Below are positions 11,001 to 22,582 of a stretch of DNA of 64,000 bases, piece by piece. Each line of letters starts with the position of its first letter. Positions within the stretch are counted from its first letter, which is position 1. Position numbers and translations under genes: made by a program. Where the stretch lies: contig BDDD01001968.1 of assembly GCA_001972305.1 (NCBI GenBank), positions 124,001-188,000 of the forward strand, in the 5' to 3' direction. This DNA is from Cephalotus follicularis. Lineage: Eukaryota > Streptophyta > Magnoliopsida > Oxalidales > Cephalotaceae. The notes beneath the pieces are model-generated. The model was not told where the DNA came from. It saw nothing but the letters and a program-made list of their open reading frames with translations, and ran no database searches.

Positions 11001-11040
11001 GGATCTTTATATCTCTAACAATTAAGAATAATAAGATAAC

Positions 11041-11055
11041 CTCTCTGATACCAAT
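11041..11055 (-). promoter_or_regulatory. Primer-binding site of copia element I (iMet tRNA)
   Basis: On the minus strand TTGGTATCAGAGAG follows the LTR end. TGGTATCAGAG complements the 3' end of initiator Met-tRNA, the usual primer of plant copia elements. Confidence 0.85.
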
Positions 11056-11284
11056 TGAGAAAAACGCGACAATATGGCAACCTTAAATGACAAAAAATAA
11101 TAATTTGTAAGCGGAAAATACAAATTAAGCAATGAATATAAACAATCACACAATCAAATAATAACAATTAAAGAGATAAGGGATAGAGAGTGTGCAAACG
11201 AATTTATAGTGGTTCGGCAAATCCGTGCCTACGTCCACTTTCTCAAGAACCCCTTGAGATTCCACTAGCTACCACTAGGAATCT

Positions 11285-11504
11285 TTGATTTTCGGCTTCC
11301 GGGTGCAAATCAAAGAAACCACCTTACACTTGATTTTGGGTTCCGGGTGCAAATCAAACAAACACCTTACACTTGATTTTGGGTTCCGGGTGCAAATCAA
11401 CCAAACACCTTACACTTGATTTTGGGTTCCGGGTGCAAATCAAACAAACACCTTACACTTGATTTTGGGTTCCGGGTGCAAATCAATCAAACACCTTACA
11501 AGGG
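11285..11504. repeat. 43-bp tandem repeat, five units
   Basis: Units of the form CTTGATTTTGGGTTCCGGGT plus GCAAATCAA(A/C)(C/A)AAACACCTTACA follow one another five times; the first is more diverged (TTTGATTTTCGGCTTCC). They lie in the transcribed or 3' half of the copia LTR, and only one boundary of the array survives in the other LTR. Confidence 0.85.
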
Positions 11505-11858
11505 TTCACTCCCCTCTAAATTCTCACCAAGGGTTTTAACACCCTTTTTACAATGATGGATTTGTAAAGAAAGTTTGTGTTTACAAGTAACCTCTCAAAG
11601 GTGGGATATGAAAGTGTAAACTAATTGCAAGCTTTGAATGTGAAAGTGTATACTCTAGCTTGATGATTTTTCTCTTTGTAGATGTGCAAGATAAGCTTTT
11701 GTGATTGGATGTTTAAGAATTGATCCTTAGTCACATTGAGCTTGTTTCTTGGCTTGTATTTATAGCATTCTTCAAATTATAGCCGTTGCAAAAGTCTTGG
11801 GCATATTGGATATAACATTTTGTTAATGCAGCTTTGTTTTAGTTTCTGCTGGCAGAAA

Positions 11859-12277
11859 GACGTCGATGTCTATTAAAAGGCGTCGATGTCTTTTCTGATT
11901 ATGACGTTGAAAGTGCGCCAACTAGCCGTTCCTTGTTTCCCGGGTCTGTCCATTTAAAAAGACGTCGATGTCTTTTTAAAGGCGTCGATGTCATTTCTGG
12001 GAAATCTCCAGGCATTTGAATGTATGAACATCACATCGACTACTTCTTCCTAGGTCGATGTCTTTTTTGGTTTTGGCAGGTTGAACTTGAAAGACGTCGA
12101 TGTCTTATGAAAGGGATCGAATTCTTTTGTACGAACGTCGACTTCTTTGACTGTATGGATCGATGTCTTCACCAAAATTTGTCCTGTAAGTTTGGGCAAG
12201 AAAGACGTCGATGTCTTTCTTATAGGGATCGACTTCTTTTGTACGGACGTCGACTTCTTTTCTGGAAGGTCAATGTC
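11859..12277. repeat. ~21-bp-phased array of CGTCGATGTC-like motifs in copia I LTR
   Basis: Aligned motif starts are 11861 and 11881; 11963 and 11983; 12094, 12115, 12136 and 12158; 12206, 12227, 12248 and 12268. Within each group spacing is 20-22 bp. The fullest form is AAAGACGTCGATGTCTTT, nearly palindromic around GTCGA. It occupies about bases 120-540 of the LTR, most likely U3. Confidence 0.8.
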
Positions 12278-12403
12278 TTTTGTCCTGCAGAAGATTTTTG
12301 CCTTGACAGCAAACTTTCTCATGTCTTGCACATTAAGCAAACAAGTTAAATGCAAATTTGTAATCATTAAAACTTAGGATAGGGACTAAAACCCAACAGC
12401 AAC

Positions 12404-13988
12404 CATCCTGTATCCTGTTGCCGTCTCCTCAAGGGAATAATTTCAAGTTAAAATCTCAGTTCATTAGCATGCTCCCACACTTTCATGGTTTACCCAATGA
12501 GGATGCATATCTCTTCCTTCGCGAGTTCGAGGAGGTATGCGCCCTCATGCAACTCCAATAACTCTCGGATGACGTAGTCAAATTGCGTTTCATAATTTTT
12601 TCTCTAAAAGATGGAGCTAAAAAGTGGCTCTACAGTCTCCCCAATGGTTCTATTTCTACATGGGATGATTTCACTGTCTCGTTCCTAAAGAAATTTTTTC
12701 CGCTTCATAAAAGCAATAAACTTAGGGACGACATTCTCCAATTTCTCCAAAAACCCAATGAATCATTTTCTAGGTGTATGGAACGTTATAAGGATCTACT
12801 CTTAGAGTGTCCTCGTCATGGTTTGAACACTTGGCATTTGTGCCAAATCATCTATGAAGGCATCGACTACCAGACCAAGCAATTGGTCGAATCTATGTGT
12901 CCTGATCGGTTCACCTGGTACACGGATGAAAACGAGGCTTGGAATTTCCTTTTAGATTTGGGTGAGTGAACTAGGGAGTGGGAGTCCACTCAAGTTTCTG
13001 AATGAGCATTACCAAATAAAGGGTATTTTGTAGAAGGAGTAGTTGCGCTCAAGGCACAATTAGATAGCCACCACAAGATAATAGAGTCGGTACTTAGGGA
13101 AACCGAGCAAGCTAATCACGTAAATCAAAGCACCCCAATGTGTTCTTAGTGCCAGTCACCAAGTCATGTGATCAAAGAATGCCAAAGCTACATTAAAAAT
13201 CAATATACTCATGAGAATGTGTCCACAATGAACCAATAGAACCCGTATAGTAACACTTACAACCTGGGTTGGAGAAATCATCCAAACTTCTCATGGTGTC
13301 AAGGGCATAATCAAAGACGACCACAAAATTTTCATGGTCAACCGTCCATCTTTTCAAGACAGCCTTCCAGCGTTGGTGCCCCACCTTCACACTTTTCGGG
13401 ACAACCTTCAAACTTTTCAAGCCAGTCTGCACCACAGCAAACATTTCAAAGGTTCCCGCAAAATGAAATTCATCCTCTCTTCCCACAAAACAAATTCCAA
13501 AATCAGCAATCACCTGGATTGTTGAACCAAAGGGACGATACATCTAAGATTTCTTCTTTAGAAAAGAGCTTGGAGCTTCTCATGAGCATTATGATGACTA
13601 GCCAGCACAACATAGAAAAGCAAATCTCTCAGCTAGCATCTGCGGTGCATACAAGAGAAAAAGGGAAGATGTCGTCCCAACCCGGACCAAATCCTAGGAC
13701 GAATAGGATTCAACCCGATCGTATCCAACCGTTATCTAATCCACATTGCTCCTCTTCTTTCGGCCCATGGGACTAAGCATTTGCCTTGTGAAGTGGAAGT
13801 GAGTACCAACCAGCGGATAAAACAGAAAATTCGAGCGAGGAGTTGGTTGAGTCATTTGCACATGAAAAATTAAAAGACAAGTTGGTTGACTCCTTTATGC
13901 AACCAAGAAATTTAAATTCGTAAGAAGAATTTAGGGAATAGAAAGAAGAAGAGAAAAAGGAACAATCAGTGGAGATACTCAAGCGTTC
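12404..13988 (+). pseudogene. Athila-like gag of int2, middle part
   Basis: This continues gag after element I: LPHFHGLPNEDAYLF, FSLKDGAKKWLYSLPNGS, CPRHGLNTWHLCQ, the FSGQPS-rich linker and the QISQLASAV segment. It is closely similar to 4021-5390 and 43590-45170. It has several in-frame stops (for example near 12558, 12967 and 13774) and small shifts. It retains the ~180-bp EYQPADK... segment that int1 has lost. It is broken at CAAGCGTTC by element G (TSD CGTTC, 13984-13988). Confidence 0.85.
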
Positions 13989-15182
13989 TGTCACACCCCG
14001 TTTTACAAACAACATATATCATGGCAAATTAACATACATTCAGCTTGTACAAAGTGCGGTAAAACTTAAAACTTTGTTCAAACATCAAACTTGCGGAAGC
14101 ATTCTGACGACAAGCTGAAAGCAACATAACCATGCATCCCATACTACATGATTCCCGCATACATTAACAGAAAAGCATAGTTAAAAGGCCCACAACGGAG
14201 CGTGATCCAAAAGTAGATTAACAACACTAAAACATTAGTACAATAATCCAAAGTACATCATGTTTTTAAGCACGCTACTTTACAAAACATTTAAAGCAAA
14301 AGAAACTCTGTCACATCACATCCCGACATAGCTTTGCTCAGCGATATCCAAAACCCTGCTTCAATCTGTAACAGTAGGGGGTTAGCCTTTGTCCTCACTC
14401 GGCCAAAGTCATGAAAGCAACATAAGATCAACAAAACCCAAGCATGAATGCAACATGATGCAGTACATACTATATCTCGATGCATATATGTATATGTATA
14501 TATATATATATATGTATATATGCCAACCACGATGTCACGGTATCACAATGTCACAATTTCACGGTCTCAAACAAGTCCAAAGGACTACACAATACTCGGT
14601 TCACGGTTCACAGTGGGTACGAAGAGCGTCGCCAACTCCTGGCCCCGATGTCGTACTCCTGTCATCGGCCCCGACTCCGGACGGCACGAAGCAGGTCACA
14701 GTACAATGAGTCACCCAAACAACTCCTGACCCCTGAGTCAACCCGACCAATAGTCATCACTGGCATCTACGCCACGCAACTAGTACGATCACAATCAAAA
14801 TCACAATCAGCAAACCACAGTCAACCCAATCACAATCACAGTCATCTCGATGCTCAAAACAGTTATCAAAGTAATTTATAAAACAAATACTTGAAAACAA
14901 ACTCATTTTCACGATGTCACGGTTCTCGGTTCTCAATATCATAAAATTCGGTTCACGGTGTTTTGGAAGTCATTTTCACGGTTCGAAAATATATATTTTC
15001 TCAAAACATACATTTTCATGTAATGTAATGATTTTCATTAAACTACAATGCACTTCCAGAATGGCGATATAACAGTTCAAACTCAATAATAACAATGCTC
15101 AAAACAATTCATAAAGCTTTACAAAGCAGCTCATCACAATACACGATGCATACACATGTTCACAAGGCAAAACAGGCCCTGA

Positions 15183-15491
15183 CAGTCAGCTGCCTCCCAC
15201 TGGCAGTCGGCGGTCCCCGTCAAAACAGTCGGCTGCCCCACCCAGGCAGTCGACTACGCAACTAGACAGTCGACTGTCTCCCTCGACAGTCGGCTGCTCA
15301 CACTCGACAGTCGGCTGTCCCTCAAGACAGTCGGCTATCCATACCCACCAGTCGGCTGCTGACCTACAGTAGTCGACTACACAACCTCTGCAGGCACTTC
15401 CCATAGACACGCATGGGCAGTCGACTGGATCCTCAAGCACAGTCGACTAGAACCATCAAGCAGTCGGCTTCCCAACACGGGCAGTCGGCTG
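15183..15491. repeat. 21-bp-phased CAGTCGRCTG array, 14 units (G 3' LTR)
   Basis: Motif starts are 15183, 15204, 15226, 15247, 15267, 15287, 15308, 15328, 15349 and 15370, then 15418, 15440, 15461 and 15482. Twelve of thirteen spacings are 20-22 bp and one is 48. The motif is CAGTCGACTG (a perfect palindrome) or CAGTCGGCTG, and the ~11-bp spacers are not conserved. Confidence 0.9.
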
Positions 15492-16021
15492 GATTATGCA
15501 GAAAACGCCTAAAAATAGCAGCTACACAAGCCACAACACACACCCAACTCAACCCAAAACAACACACTCTCGCAACAACACATGCCAGGCTCACAATACA
15601 TCATAAACATGCATTTCATTTCACGGAAAACATTTAAAGTTGAAATTAAGTGCAAAAATGACTTTCCCCTACCTTAGAACTCCAAGTTAGGAGCTGCAAT
15701 CCACCTCTTTAAGTCCAAATCCGAGGCTTTTGCACTCCTTAACTCGTTCCGCAACTCCCACTGGTCCGGCTCCTCCACTGCCCAAGCCTCCAAGTCCACG
15801 GTTCAACACAAAGCTCCTTAGATCCACAACACACACACTTTCACTCCATGTTCTCTACTCCCAAACACACTTAAACTCTCTGAGAAGGATGGAGATTGAG
15901 AATGAAGGCTTGTGTTTTTATGGAGAAAACCCAGCCCCTCACTCTGTCATCTGCCCATACAAAGCCAACACCCCCTTTTTGTCACTTCAAACCTGACAGC
16001 ACGTGGGCTGTATGGCGCTGG

Positions 16022-16154
16022 CAGTCGACTGCCTTGACTTGGAAGTCGGTTGTTTCTGACGACACCCATACCAGCCGGCTGCTTCCTCACAACAACTGGC
16101 TGCTGTCCCTCCACAAGGGGTCCAGTCGGCTACCTCCCTGTAGCAGTTGGTTGC
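16022..16154. repeat. Second, LTR-5'-proximal CAGTCGACTG array (G 3' LTR)
   Basis: Five to six degenerate units (CAGTCGACTG, AAGTCGGTTG, CAGCCGGCTG, CAGTCGGCTA, CAGTTGGTTG) lie about 145-275 bp from the 5' end of the LTR. D, E and the other LTR of G have an array at the same distance. Confidence 0.75.
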
Positions 16155-16297
16155 CCCCTGTACAGAAACACACCAACACACTTTCTTGCAACATTTCAAC
16201 ACACACAAAAGAGGGAAAAACATGGTTCTCATTAATTCAAGCGTAAATTACATTGGGAATACAATATTACACTTTAATGAAAACCTTGGGCGTTACA

Positions 16298-16310
16298 TCC
16301 ACCCCTCCTT
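16298..16310 (-). promoter_or_regulatory. Polypurine tract of element G
   Basis: On the minus strand AAGGAGGGGTGGA ends directly at the TGTAAC of the 3' LTR. Confidence 0.88.
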
Positions 16311-16342
16311 CGAGGACTTTCATCCTCGAAATTAAAACAGTA

Positions 16343-17389
16343 CTAGAACAAGTGAGGGTAATGCTCCTTCAAATCCTCTTCACGTTCCCAAGTCGCTTCA
16401 TCAGTATGGTGAAACTGCCACTGAACCTTCACCATTGGAATGGTTCGGTTCCTCAACACTTGCATCTTCCGATCCAGAATCTGCACCGGAAACTCCTCGC
16501 AAGATAGGTCATCTCGCACAGGAACAGAATCACAATCCAAGACATGTGATGGGTCTCGAATATACCTCCTCAACATTGACACATGAAAGACGTGATGCAC
16601 ATTTGACAGTGCAGGGGGTGAAGCAAGCTGGTAAGCCACCTCCCCAACTCTCTCCAAAATCTCGAAAGGACTAATGTAGCGCGGAGCTAACTTGCCCTTC
16701 TTCCCAAACCTCTGAACGCTTTTCCACCGTGAAACCTTCAGAAACATGTGATCACCAACATCGAAGGTCAAAGGTCTTCTCTTGACACTGTCAACATAGC
16801 TCTTCTGCCGGCTCTGAGCAGCAAGCAGCTTCTCCTTTATGAACTTGACTTTCTCAGAAGTCTCCTCCACCAAATCTGATCCAAGTAAAGGTCGATCACC
16901 GACCTCATCCCAACGCACAGGGGACCTACACTTCCTTCCGTACAAAGCCTCATACGGAGCCATACCGATGCTGGAATGATAGCTGTTATTATAAGAAAAC
17001 TCTATCAAGGGAATATGGTCCTCCCAAATACCAGCAAAGTCAATAACAAAAGCTCGGAGCATATGCTCCAGGGTCTGGATAGTACGCTCTGACTGCCCAT
17101 CTGTTTGTGGGTGGAAAGCTGTGCTCAAGTTCAGCTTCATCCCGAAAGTTGTCTGAAACCTCTTCCAAAAGTTGGAAGTAAAGATCGAGTCTCTGTCAGA
17201 GACTATACTCACAGGAACACCGTGTAACCTCACAATCTCCTTGATGTATACCCGAGCTAACTTGCTCGCAGAATCTGTGACATGCGTAGGCAGAAAGTGT
17301 GCCGATTTAGTAAGTCGATCCACAATGACCCGCATCGCATTGTGACGGTTCCGAGTCAGTGGAAAACCCGAAACAAAATCCATCGTCAC
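16343..17389 (-). pseudogene. Integrase core and chromodomain of element G
   Basis: This 348-residue frame is open. The catalytic triad can be placed at MTMDFVSGFP (D), IVSDRDSIFTS (D) and TDGQSERTIQ (E). A GPY/F-type module follows (KLAPRYISPFEILERVGEVAYQL, VFHVSMLRRY). The C-terminus (RNRTIPMVKVQW...EATWEREEDLKEHY) is a short Tekay-type chromodomain, which in this family steers integration into heterochromatin. The ATG is internal, and the real protein is part of the polyprotein continuing from 17422. A TAA at 17424 separates the two here. Confidence 0.9.
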
Positions 17390-17422
17390 ATGCTCCCATT
17401 TCCACTCTGGAATCGGTAACAG

Positions 17423-17722
17423 CTATAACAAACCCGCTGGCCTCTGATGTCCGGCTTTGACTGTTTGACAAGTATAACACTTCGCCACATACTCAGCGAT
17501 CTCTCGTTTCATGCCAGGCCACCAGTAAGTCCTCTTCATATCTTGATACATTTTAGTGCAACAAGGATGAATACTGTACGAAGATTTATGAGCCCAGCGA
17601 AGTAACTCATTCTTAAACCCTGGTTCATTTGGGAGACACACACGTCCCCGATATCTCAGAATACCATCCGCATGTAGTCGAAAATCGGATTCCGAGTCCA
17701 GGTTCTCCCAAATTCGTTGCAA
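17423..17722 (-). pseudogene. Integrase zinc-binding domain of element G
   Basis: The HHCC module can be read: RWAHKSSYSIHP...KMYQDMKRTYWWPGMKREIAEYVAKCYTCQ. Both His and the CxxC are present. It lies between RNase H (stop at about 17772) and the integrase core. The domain is intact, but the frame is closed on both sides by stops. Confidence 0.88.
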
Positions 17723-17770
17723 CTCGGGATCGTGTGGTTGTGCATCCCTGATGTGATCCAGTAACGCAGG

Positions 17771-18665
17771 CTACACTCGCATATCGGCCACAAAGATCCC
17801 CGGTGACTGATTAAACGGAGACCACTCTTGGAAGTCCTCTAACATCTTCCACTGAGATATCATCGTGTTAGCAACCATAGCCTTACGGCTTAAAGCATCA
17901 GCGACCACGTTCGCTTTCCCGGGATGGTACCGAATACTGCAGTCATAATCATTAAAGAACTCAACCCATCGCCGTTGTCTTATGTTTAAGGTATCTTGAC
18001 AGAAAAGATACTTCAAACTCTTGTGGTCGGTGAAAATCTCAAACTGTGCCCCATATAGATAATGTCCCCATTTCTGAAGAGCAAAAATAATCGCGGCCAA
18101 TTCAAGATCATGCGTCGGGTAGTTCTCCTCATATGGCTTTAGCTTCCGTGAAGCATAAGCGATTACTCTACCCCATTGCATCAACACGTAACCCAATCCT
18201 TCACCCGAAGCATCACAATAGACTGCGAATCCCTCGTTACCCTCAGGTAACGCCAAAACAGGAGCGGAAACCAACCGATCCTTTAAATCACAAAAACTGG
18301 CTTCACATTCGTCATCCCAGATAAACAAAGTCTTCTTCTGAGTCAACCTTGTCAAAGGTACAGCTATCCTTGAGAAGTTCTGAATGAACCTTCGATAGTA
18401 ACCCGCCAACCCAAGAAAACTGCGCACCTCAGTCACATTCTTCGGTTGCGGTCAATCTCGCACCACCTTGGTCTTCGACAGATCCACCGCCAAAACCCTC
18501 TCCGGATACAATGTGACCCAGAAAAATCACATGATCAAGCCAGAACCCACACTTGCCAAACTTGGCGTACAACCGATGCTCTCTGAGAATCTGTAAAACT
18601 ACTCTCAGATGATAGGCGTGCTCCTCCTCCCTCCTTGTATACACCAGTATGTCATCAATAAACAC
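17771..18665 (-). pseudogene. RT C-terminus and RNase H of element G
   Basis: Two overlapping frames cover this stretch. 18429-18665 has the RT catalytic MFIDDILVY followed by [20 protein letters not shown], and then a shift at about 18450-18480. 17771-18436 has [14 protein letters not shown] and then RNase [30 protein letters not shown] and [11 protein letters not shown], with the catalytic D, E and D. It ends [13 protein letters not shown]. The product would remove template RNA during cDNA synthesis. Confidence 0.88.
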
Positions 18666-18689
18666 TACTACGAACTGATCCAGGTACGG

Positions 18690-19988
18690 TCAGAACACAT
18701 CATTCATCAGTGACATAAACGTTGCCGGTGCATTGGTGACGCCAAACGGCATTACCAAGAACTCGTAATGACCATACCTAGTCCGGAAGGTAGTCTTCTC
18801 AATATCTCCTTCCTTTACTCTCAACTGGTGATAACCTGACTTTAGATCGACTTTGGAGAACACCCTTGACCCTTGTAACTGGTCAAACAAATCCTCAATA
18901 TGCGGAAGAGGATACTTATTCTTGATAGTAGCCTTATTCAACATCCTGTAGTCGATGCAAAGCCTCATCGACCCATCCTTCTTCTTTACAAATAATACAG
19001 GCGCGCCCCACGGAGAAACACTGGGCCGCACAAAACCCTTGTCAATCAGGTCTTGCAGCTGTAACTTCAACTCTCTCAACTCCGCAGGAGCCATCCGGTA
19101 AGGGGCCTTAGAAATAGGGGCCGTACCCGGTACCAGGTTAATCACAAACTCCATACTCCTCTTCGGTGGTAAGGACACCAAATCAGGAGGGAACACGTCC
19201 GGAAACTCACACACAACCAGAACCTCCTCCAGACTCTTGCCCTTCTCCTTTCTTTTGTCAACCACATGCGCAAGGAACCCTTCACACCCTTTTTCTAGAT
19301 ACCTCGATGCACAAATAAAAGATATAATCGGTATCGAGAATCCTCTGTCTCCCTGAAACTGGATGGTAGTCCCATCAAGTAAGCAAAGATCCACAACCTT
19401 GTTGTAACAGTACATATGCGCGCGGTAGGCTGACAACCAGTCCATTCCCAAGATGACATCAAAATCATGAAGGGGTAGTACGATCAAGTCCGCATACAAC
19501 GAAACACCCGCAATAGAAAGCTCGCAACCTCGGTACACCAAGTCTGCACACATAGAACTCCCCGTAGGTGTACTCACATCAAGGACATAAGGCATGCAAT
19601 CAGGAGACACATCTAAACATGATGCAAAACGGGAAGCAATAAAAGAATGTGATGCTCCATAGTCCATCAGTACTCTAGCAGAGAATCCATAAACATATAC
19701 AGTACCTCCCACAACATAAGTAGACTCTGGAACTTCTGTCTGAGTGAGAATGAAAACTCTACCTTTTGCTATACCCTTGCCAGTATCTCTGCGTTGTGAG
19801 GGTCCCGCCGCAGAATCGCTACCACTCGCTGGTCCAGTAGGCGCTGTCGCTGTCCCTCTTGGGCAATCCCTCACAGAGTGACCCACTGTGCCACACCTCA
19901 AACACAACCCTTTCTTTAACCAACAGTCTTTCTGCTGGTGACCTGCACAACCACAGTGGAAGCAAACCCCGGTCCTCGCATGACTCAC
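18690..19988 (-). pseudogene. Nucleocapsid knuckles, protease and RT N-terminus of element G
   Basis: This 432-residue frame starts with two CCHC knuckles ([28 protein letters not shown]). The retropepsin site is MDYGASHSF, with Tyr where Thr or Ser is usual after the catalytic Asp, and [13 protein letters not shown] [11 protein letters not shown] follows. RT begins at [14 protein letters not shown], with [46 protein letters not shown] and [16 protein letters not shown] (at about 18688) cuts it just before the FIDD box. Confidence 0.9.
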
Positions 19989-20045
19989 CTGACTAGGAGC
20001 ACCCTGTGAAGCTGTCTGCTGAGATCTATTCCTTGGTGACTCAGT

Positions 20046-20951
20046 CGGGGAACCACTGCCCAGCCATTTTGATGACGCCAGTCGAGACTAATTAGATGTC
20101 TGCCTGCTCTGTTGTGCTCGGGCTCTCTCAGCCCGGTCCTCATTCAACACACTCTCCATTCACCTCACTTTCTGGGCGACCTCCACAAAAGTACCCAACT
20201 CCATAACTCTGATCCGAAACAGAAGATCCGGTCGTAAGCCCCTCAGGAACCTCCGAACCTTCTTTTCCTTATTGGCCACCAAATAAGCTGAATGACTGGC
20301 AAGCTCCACAAACTTGGCCTGGTACTCGGCCACAGTCATCTCTCCTTGACGCAGCTCCAAGAGCTTCGTCTCCCTCCGCTCACGCTCTATGCGTGGCACA
20401 TATGCTGCCAGAAACTCTTCCTGGAATCCCTCCCAAGTGCTAGCGACTCCAGTATCCTCCCATTTAGTTTTGACCATCTCCCACCAGTGGGTGGCCTCTC
20501 CCCATAATCGGTACATAGCAAACCTCAGTTTCTGCCTGTCGGTACACTCCATCACTTCAAAGATCTTCTCTAGATCCTGTAACCACCTATCAGCAATAGT
20601 GGCATCAAGCTCTCCTCTGAAACTGGGTGGATTCTGCCTCATGAATCTCTCAAGGTTCCTGCCAAACCGGCTACCATCATCGTGCACACCCTGAGCTGGA
20701 GCTATCGGCTGAGGCTGAGCTTGAACATACAATCTCCGCATCTCTTCCATATTCGCTGCATTAGCGGCCATCTGTTGCTGATTAGCAGCTATCTACTGCT
20801 GGATATAGTCAGCAATGCGGTCCATCAGATCCCTCACATTAGGTGCTGCTTCTGGTGGAACATTATTTATCGGATCTTCCCCAACATTCGCTCCCTCGGG
20901 AACATCCTCATTCACAACCCTACGCTTTCCGCGTCTTCTCCGACCGTCCAT
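20046..20951 (-). pseudogene. Gag of element G
   Basis: The ATG at 20951 (MDGRRRRGKRRVVNED) lies 93 bp after the PBS; the homologous start in E is 54168. A TAG replaces Gln at about 20790, and the next open segment is 20160-20771. The gag core reads ENLERFMRQNPPSFRGELD-type N-terminus, WLQDLEKIFEVMECTD, LWGEATHWWEMVK, FLAAYVPRIERERRETKLLEL and FLRGLRPDL. It then passes through a broken stretch (stop at about 20158) to the zinc knuckles at 19965. Confidence 0.88.
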
Positions 20952-21043
20952 AGGTTCCTATAAGAAAGATGTCATTAGTCCTCTTGAGGAAACATGTTAA
21001 TTGCCAAGGATAGTATCCAAGCTAAGCATATAAATGGATATAT

Positions 21044-21055
21044 GCTCTGATACCA
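21044..21055 (-). promoter_or_regulatory. Primer-binding site of element G (iMet tRNA)
   Basis: On the minus strand TGGTATCAGAGC, an exact complement of the initiator Met-tRNA 3' end, starts a few bases after the LTR end (CACAACAG). This is standard for Tekay/Del elements. Confidence 0.92.
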
Positions 21056-21554
21056 CTGTTGTCACACCCCGTTTTACAAACAACATATATCATGGCAAAT
21101 TAACATACATTCAGCTTGTACAAAGTGAGGTAAAACTTAAAACTTTGTTCAAACATCAAACTTGCGAAAGAATTCTGACGACAAGCTGAAAGCAACAGAA
21201 CCATGCATCCCATACTACATGATTCCTGCATACATTAACAGAAAAGCATAGTTAAAAGGCCCACAACAGAGCGTGATCCAAAAGTCGATTAACAACAGTA
21301 AAACATTAGTACAATAATCCAAAGTACATCATGTTTTTAAGCACGGTACTTTACAAAACTTTTAAAGCAAAAGAAACTCTGTCACATCACATCCCGACAT
21401 AGCTTTGCTCAGCGATATCCAAAACGCTACTTCAATCTGTAACAGTAGGGGGTTAGCCGTTGTCCCCATTCGGCCAAAGTCAGAAAAGCAACATAAGATC
21501 AACAAAACCCAAGCATGAATGCAACATGATGCAGTACATACTATATCTCGATGC

Positions 21555-21612
<58 letters not shown>

Positions 21613-22274
21613 GCCAACCACGATGTCACGGTATCACAATGTCACAATTTCACGGTCTCAAACAAGTCCAAAGGACTACACAATACTAGGTTCACGGTTC
21701 ACGGTGGGTACGAAGAGCGTCGCCAACTCCTGGCCCCGACGTCGTACTCCTGTCATTGGCCCCGACTCCGGACGGCACGAAGCAGGTCACAGTACAATGA
21801 GTCACCCAGTCAACTCCTGGCCCCTGAGTCAACCCGACCACTAGTCATCACTGGCATCTTCGCCACGCAACTAGTACGATCACAATCAAAATCACAATCA
21901 GCAAACCACAGTCAACTCAATCACAATCACAGTCATCTCGATGCTCAAAACAGTTTTCTAAGTAATTTATAAAACAAATACTTGAAAACAAACTCATTTT
22001 CACGATGTCACGGTTCTCGATTCTCAATATCATAAATTTCGGTTCACGGTGTTTTGGAAGTCATTTTCACTGTTCGAAAATATATATTTTCTCAAAACAT
22101 ACATTTTTGTGTAAAGTAATAATTTTCATTAAACTACAATGCACTTCCAGAAAGGCGATATAACAGTTCAAACTCAATAATCACAATGCTCAAAACAGTT
22201 CATAAAGCTTTAAGAAGCAGCTCATCACAATACACAATGCATACACATGTTCACAAGGCAAAACAGGCCCTGAC

Positions 22275-22582
22275 AGTCGGCTGCCTCCCACTGGCAGTCG
22301 GCTGTCCCCCTCAAAACAGTCGGCTGCCCCACCCAGGCAGTCGACTACACAACTAGACAGTCGACTGTCTCCCTCGACAGTCGGCTGCTCACACTCGATA
22401 GTCGGCTTTCCCTCAGGACAGTCGGCTGTCCACACCCAGTAGTCGGCTGCTGACCTACAGCAGTCGACTACACAACCTCTACAGGCACTTCCCATAGACA
22501 TGCATGGGCAGTCGCCTGGCTCCTCAAGCACAATCGGCTGGAACCATCAAGCAGTCGGCTGCCCAACACGGGCAGTCAGCTG
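22275..22582. repeat. 21-bp-phased CAGTCGRCTG array (G 5' LTR)
   Basis: This is the same set of about 14 motifs as 15183-15491, with the same spacing and a few substitutions (for example CAGTCGCCTG near 22509, CAATCGGCTG near 22530). Confidence 0.88.

Larger units (their letters stand above)
10299..12398 (-). mobile_element. Copia element I, internally deleted (2.1 kb)
   Basis: The element is bounded by TG (10299) and CA (12398) and flanked by a perfect 5-bp TSD, GCAAC. In minus orientation it has a complete 5' LTR (11056-12398), a PBS, the start of gag, and then a direct jump into the last ~222 bp of the 3' LTR. Everything from mid-gag through pol and most of the 3' LTR has been deleted. 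It has no coding for its own movement. Confidence 0.9.
11056..12398 (-). repeat. 5' LTR of copia element I (1343 bp)
   Basis: On the minus strand it starts TGTTGGGTTTTAGTCCC and ends ...TTTTTCTCA. It contains two unusual blocks: a 43-bp tandem repeat (11285-11504) and a ~21-bp-phased array of CGTCGATGTC-like motifs (11859-12277). Confidence 0.88.
13989..16297 (-). repeat. 3' LTR of element G (2309 bp)
   Basis: This is paired with 21060-23387. It carries a (TA)n run of 17 nt (14497-14513) against 37 nt in the partner, the phased array (15183-15491) in mid-LTR and a shorter array (16022-16154) near the 5' end. No gene is contained; the minus-strand frame 15186-15440 is a translation of the array. 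Confidence 0.93.

Noticed and set aside
15186..15440. Cys-rich minus-strand frame (and 22190-22531) as a small secreted protein gene
   Set aside because: The residues come from translating the 21-bp-phased CAGTCGRCTG array; it is not conserved as protein in D, E or F and has no gene context.
15183..15491. Regular repeats resembling a CRISPR array
   Set aside because: The repeated part is only ~10 bp and degenerate, the spacers are ~11 bp, there are no cas genes, and it lies in a plant LTR found in several copies.
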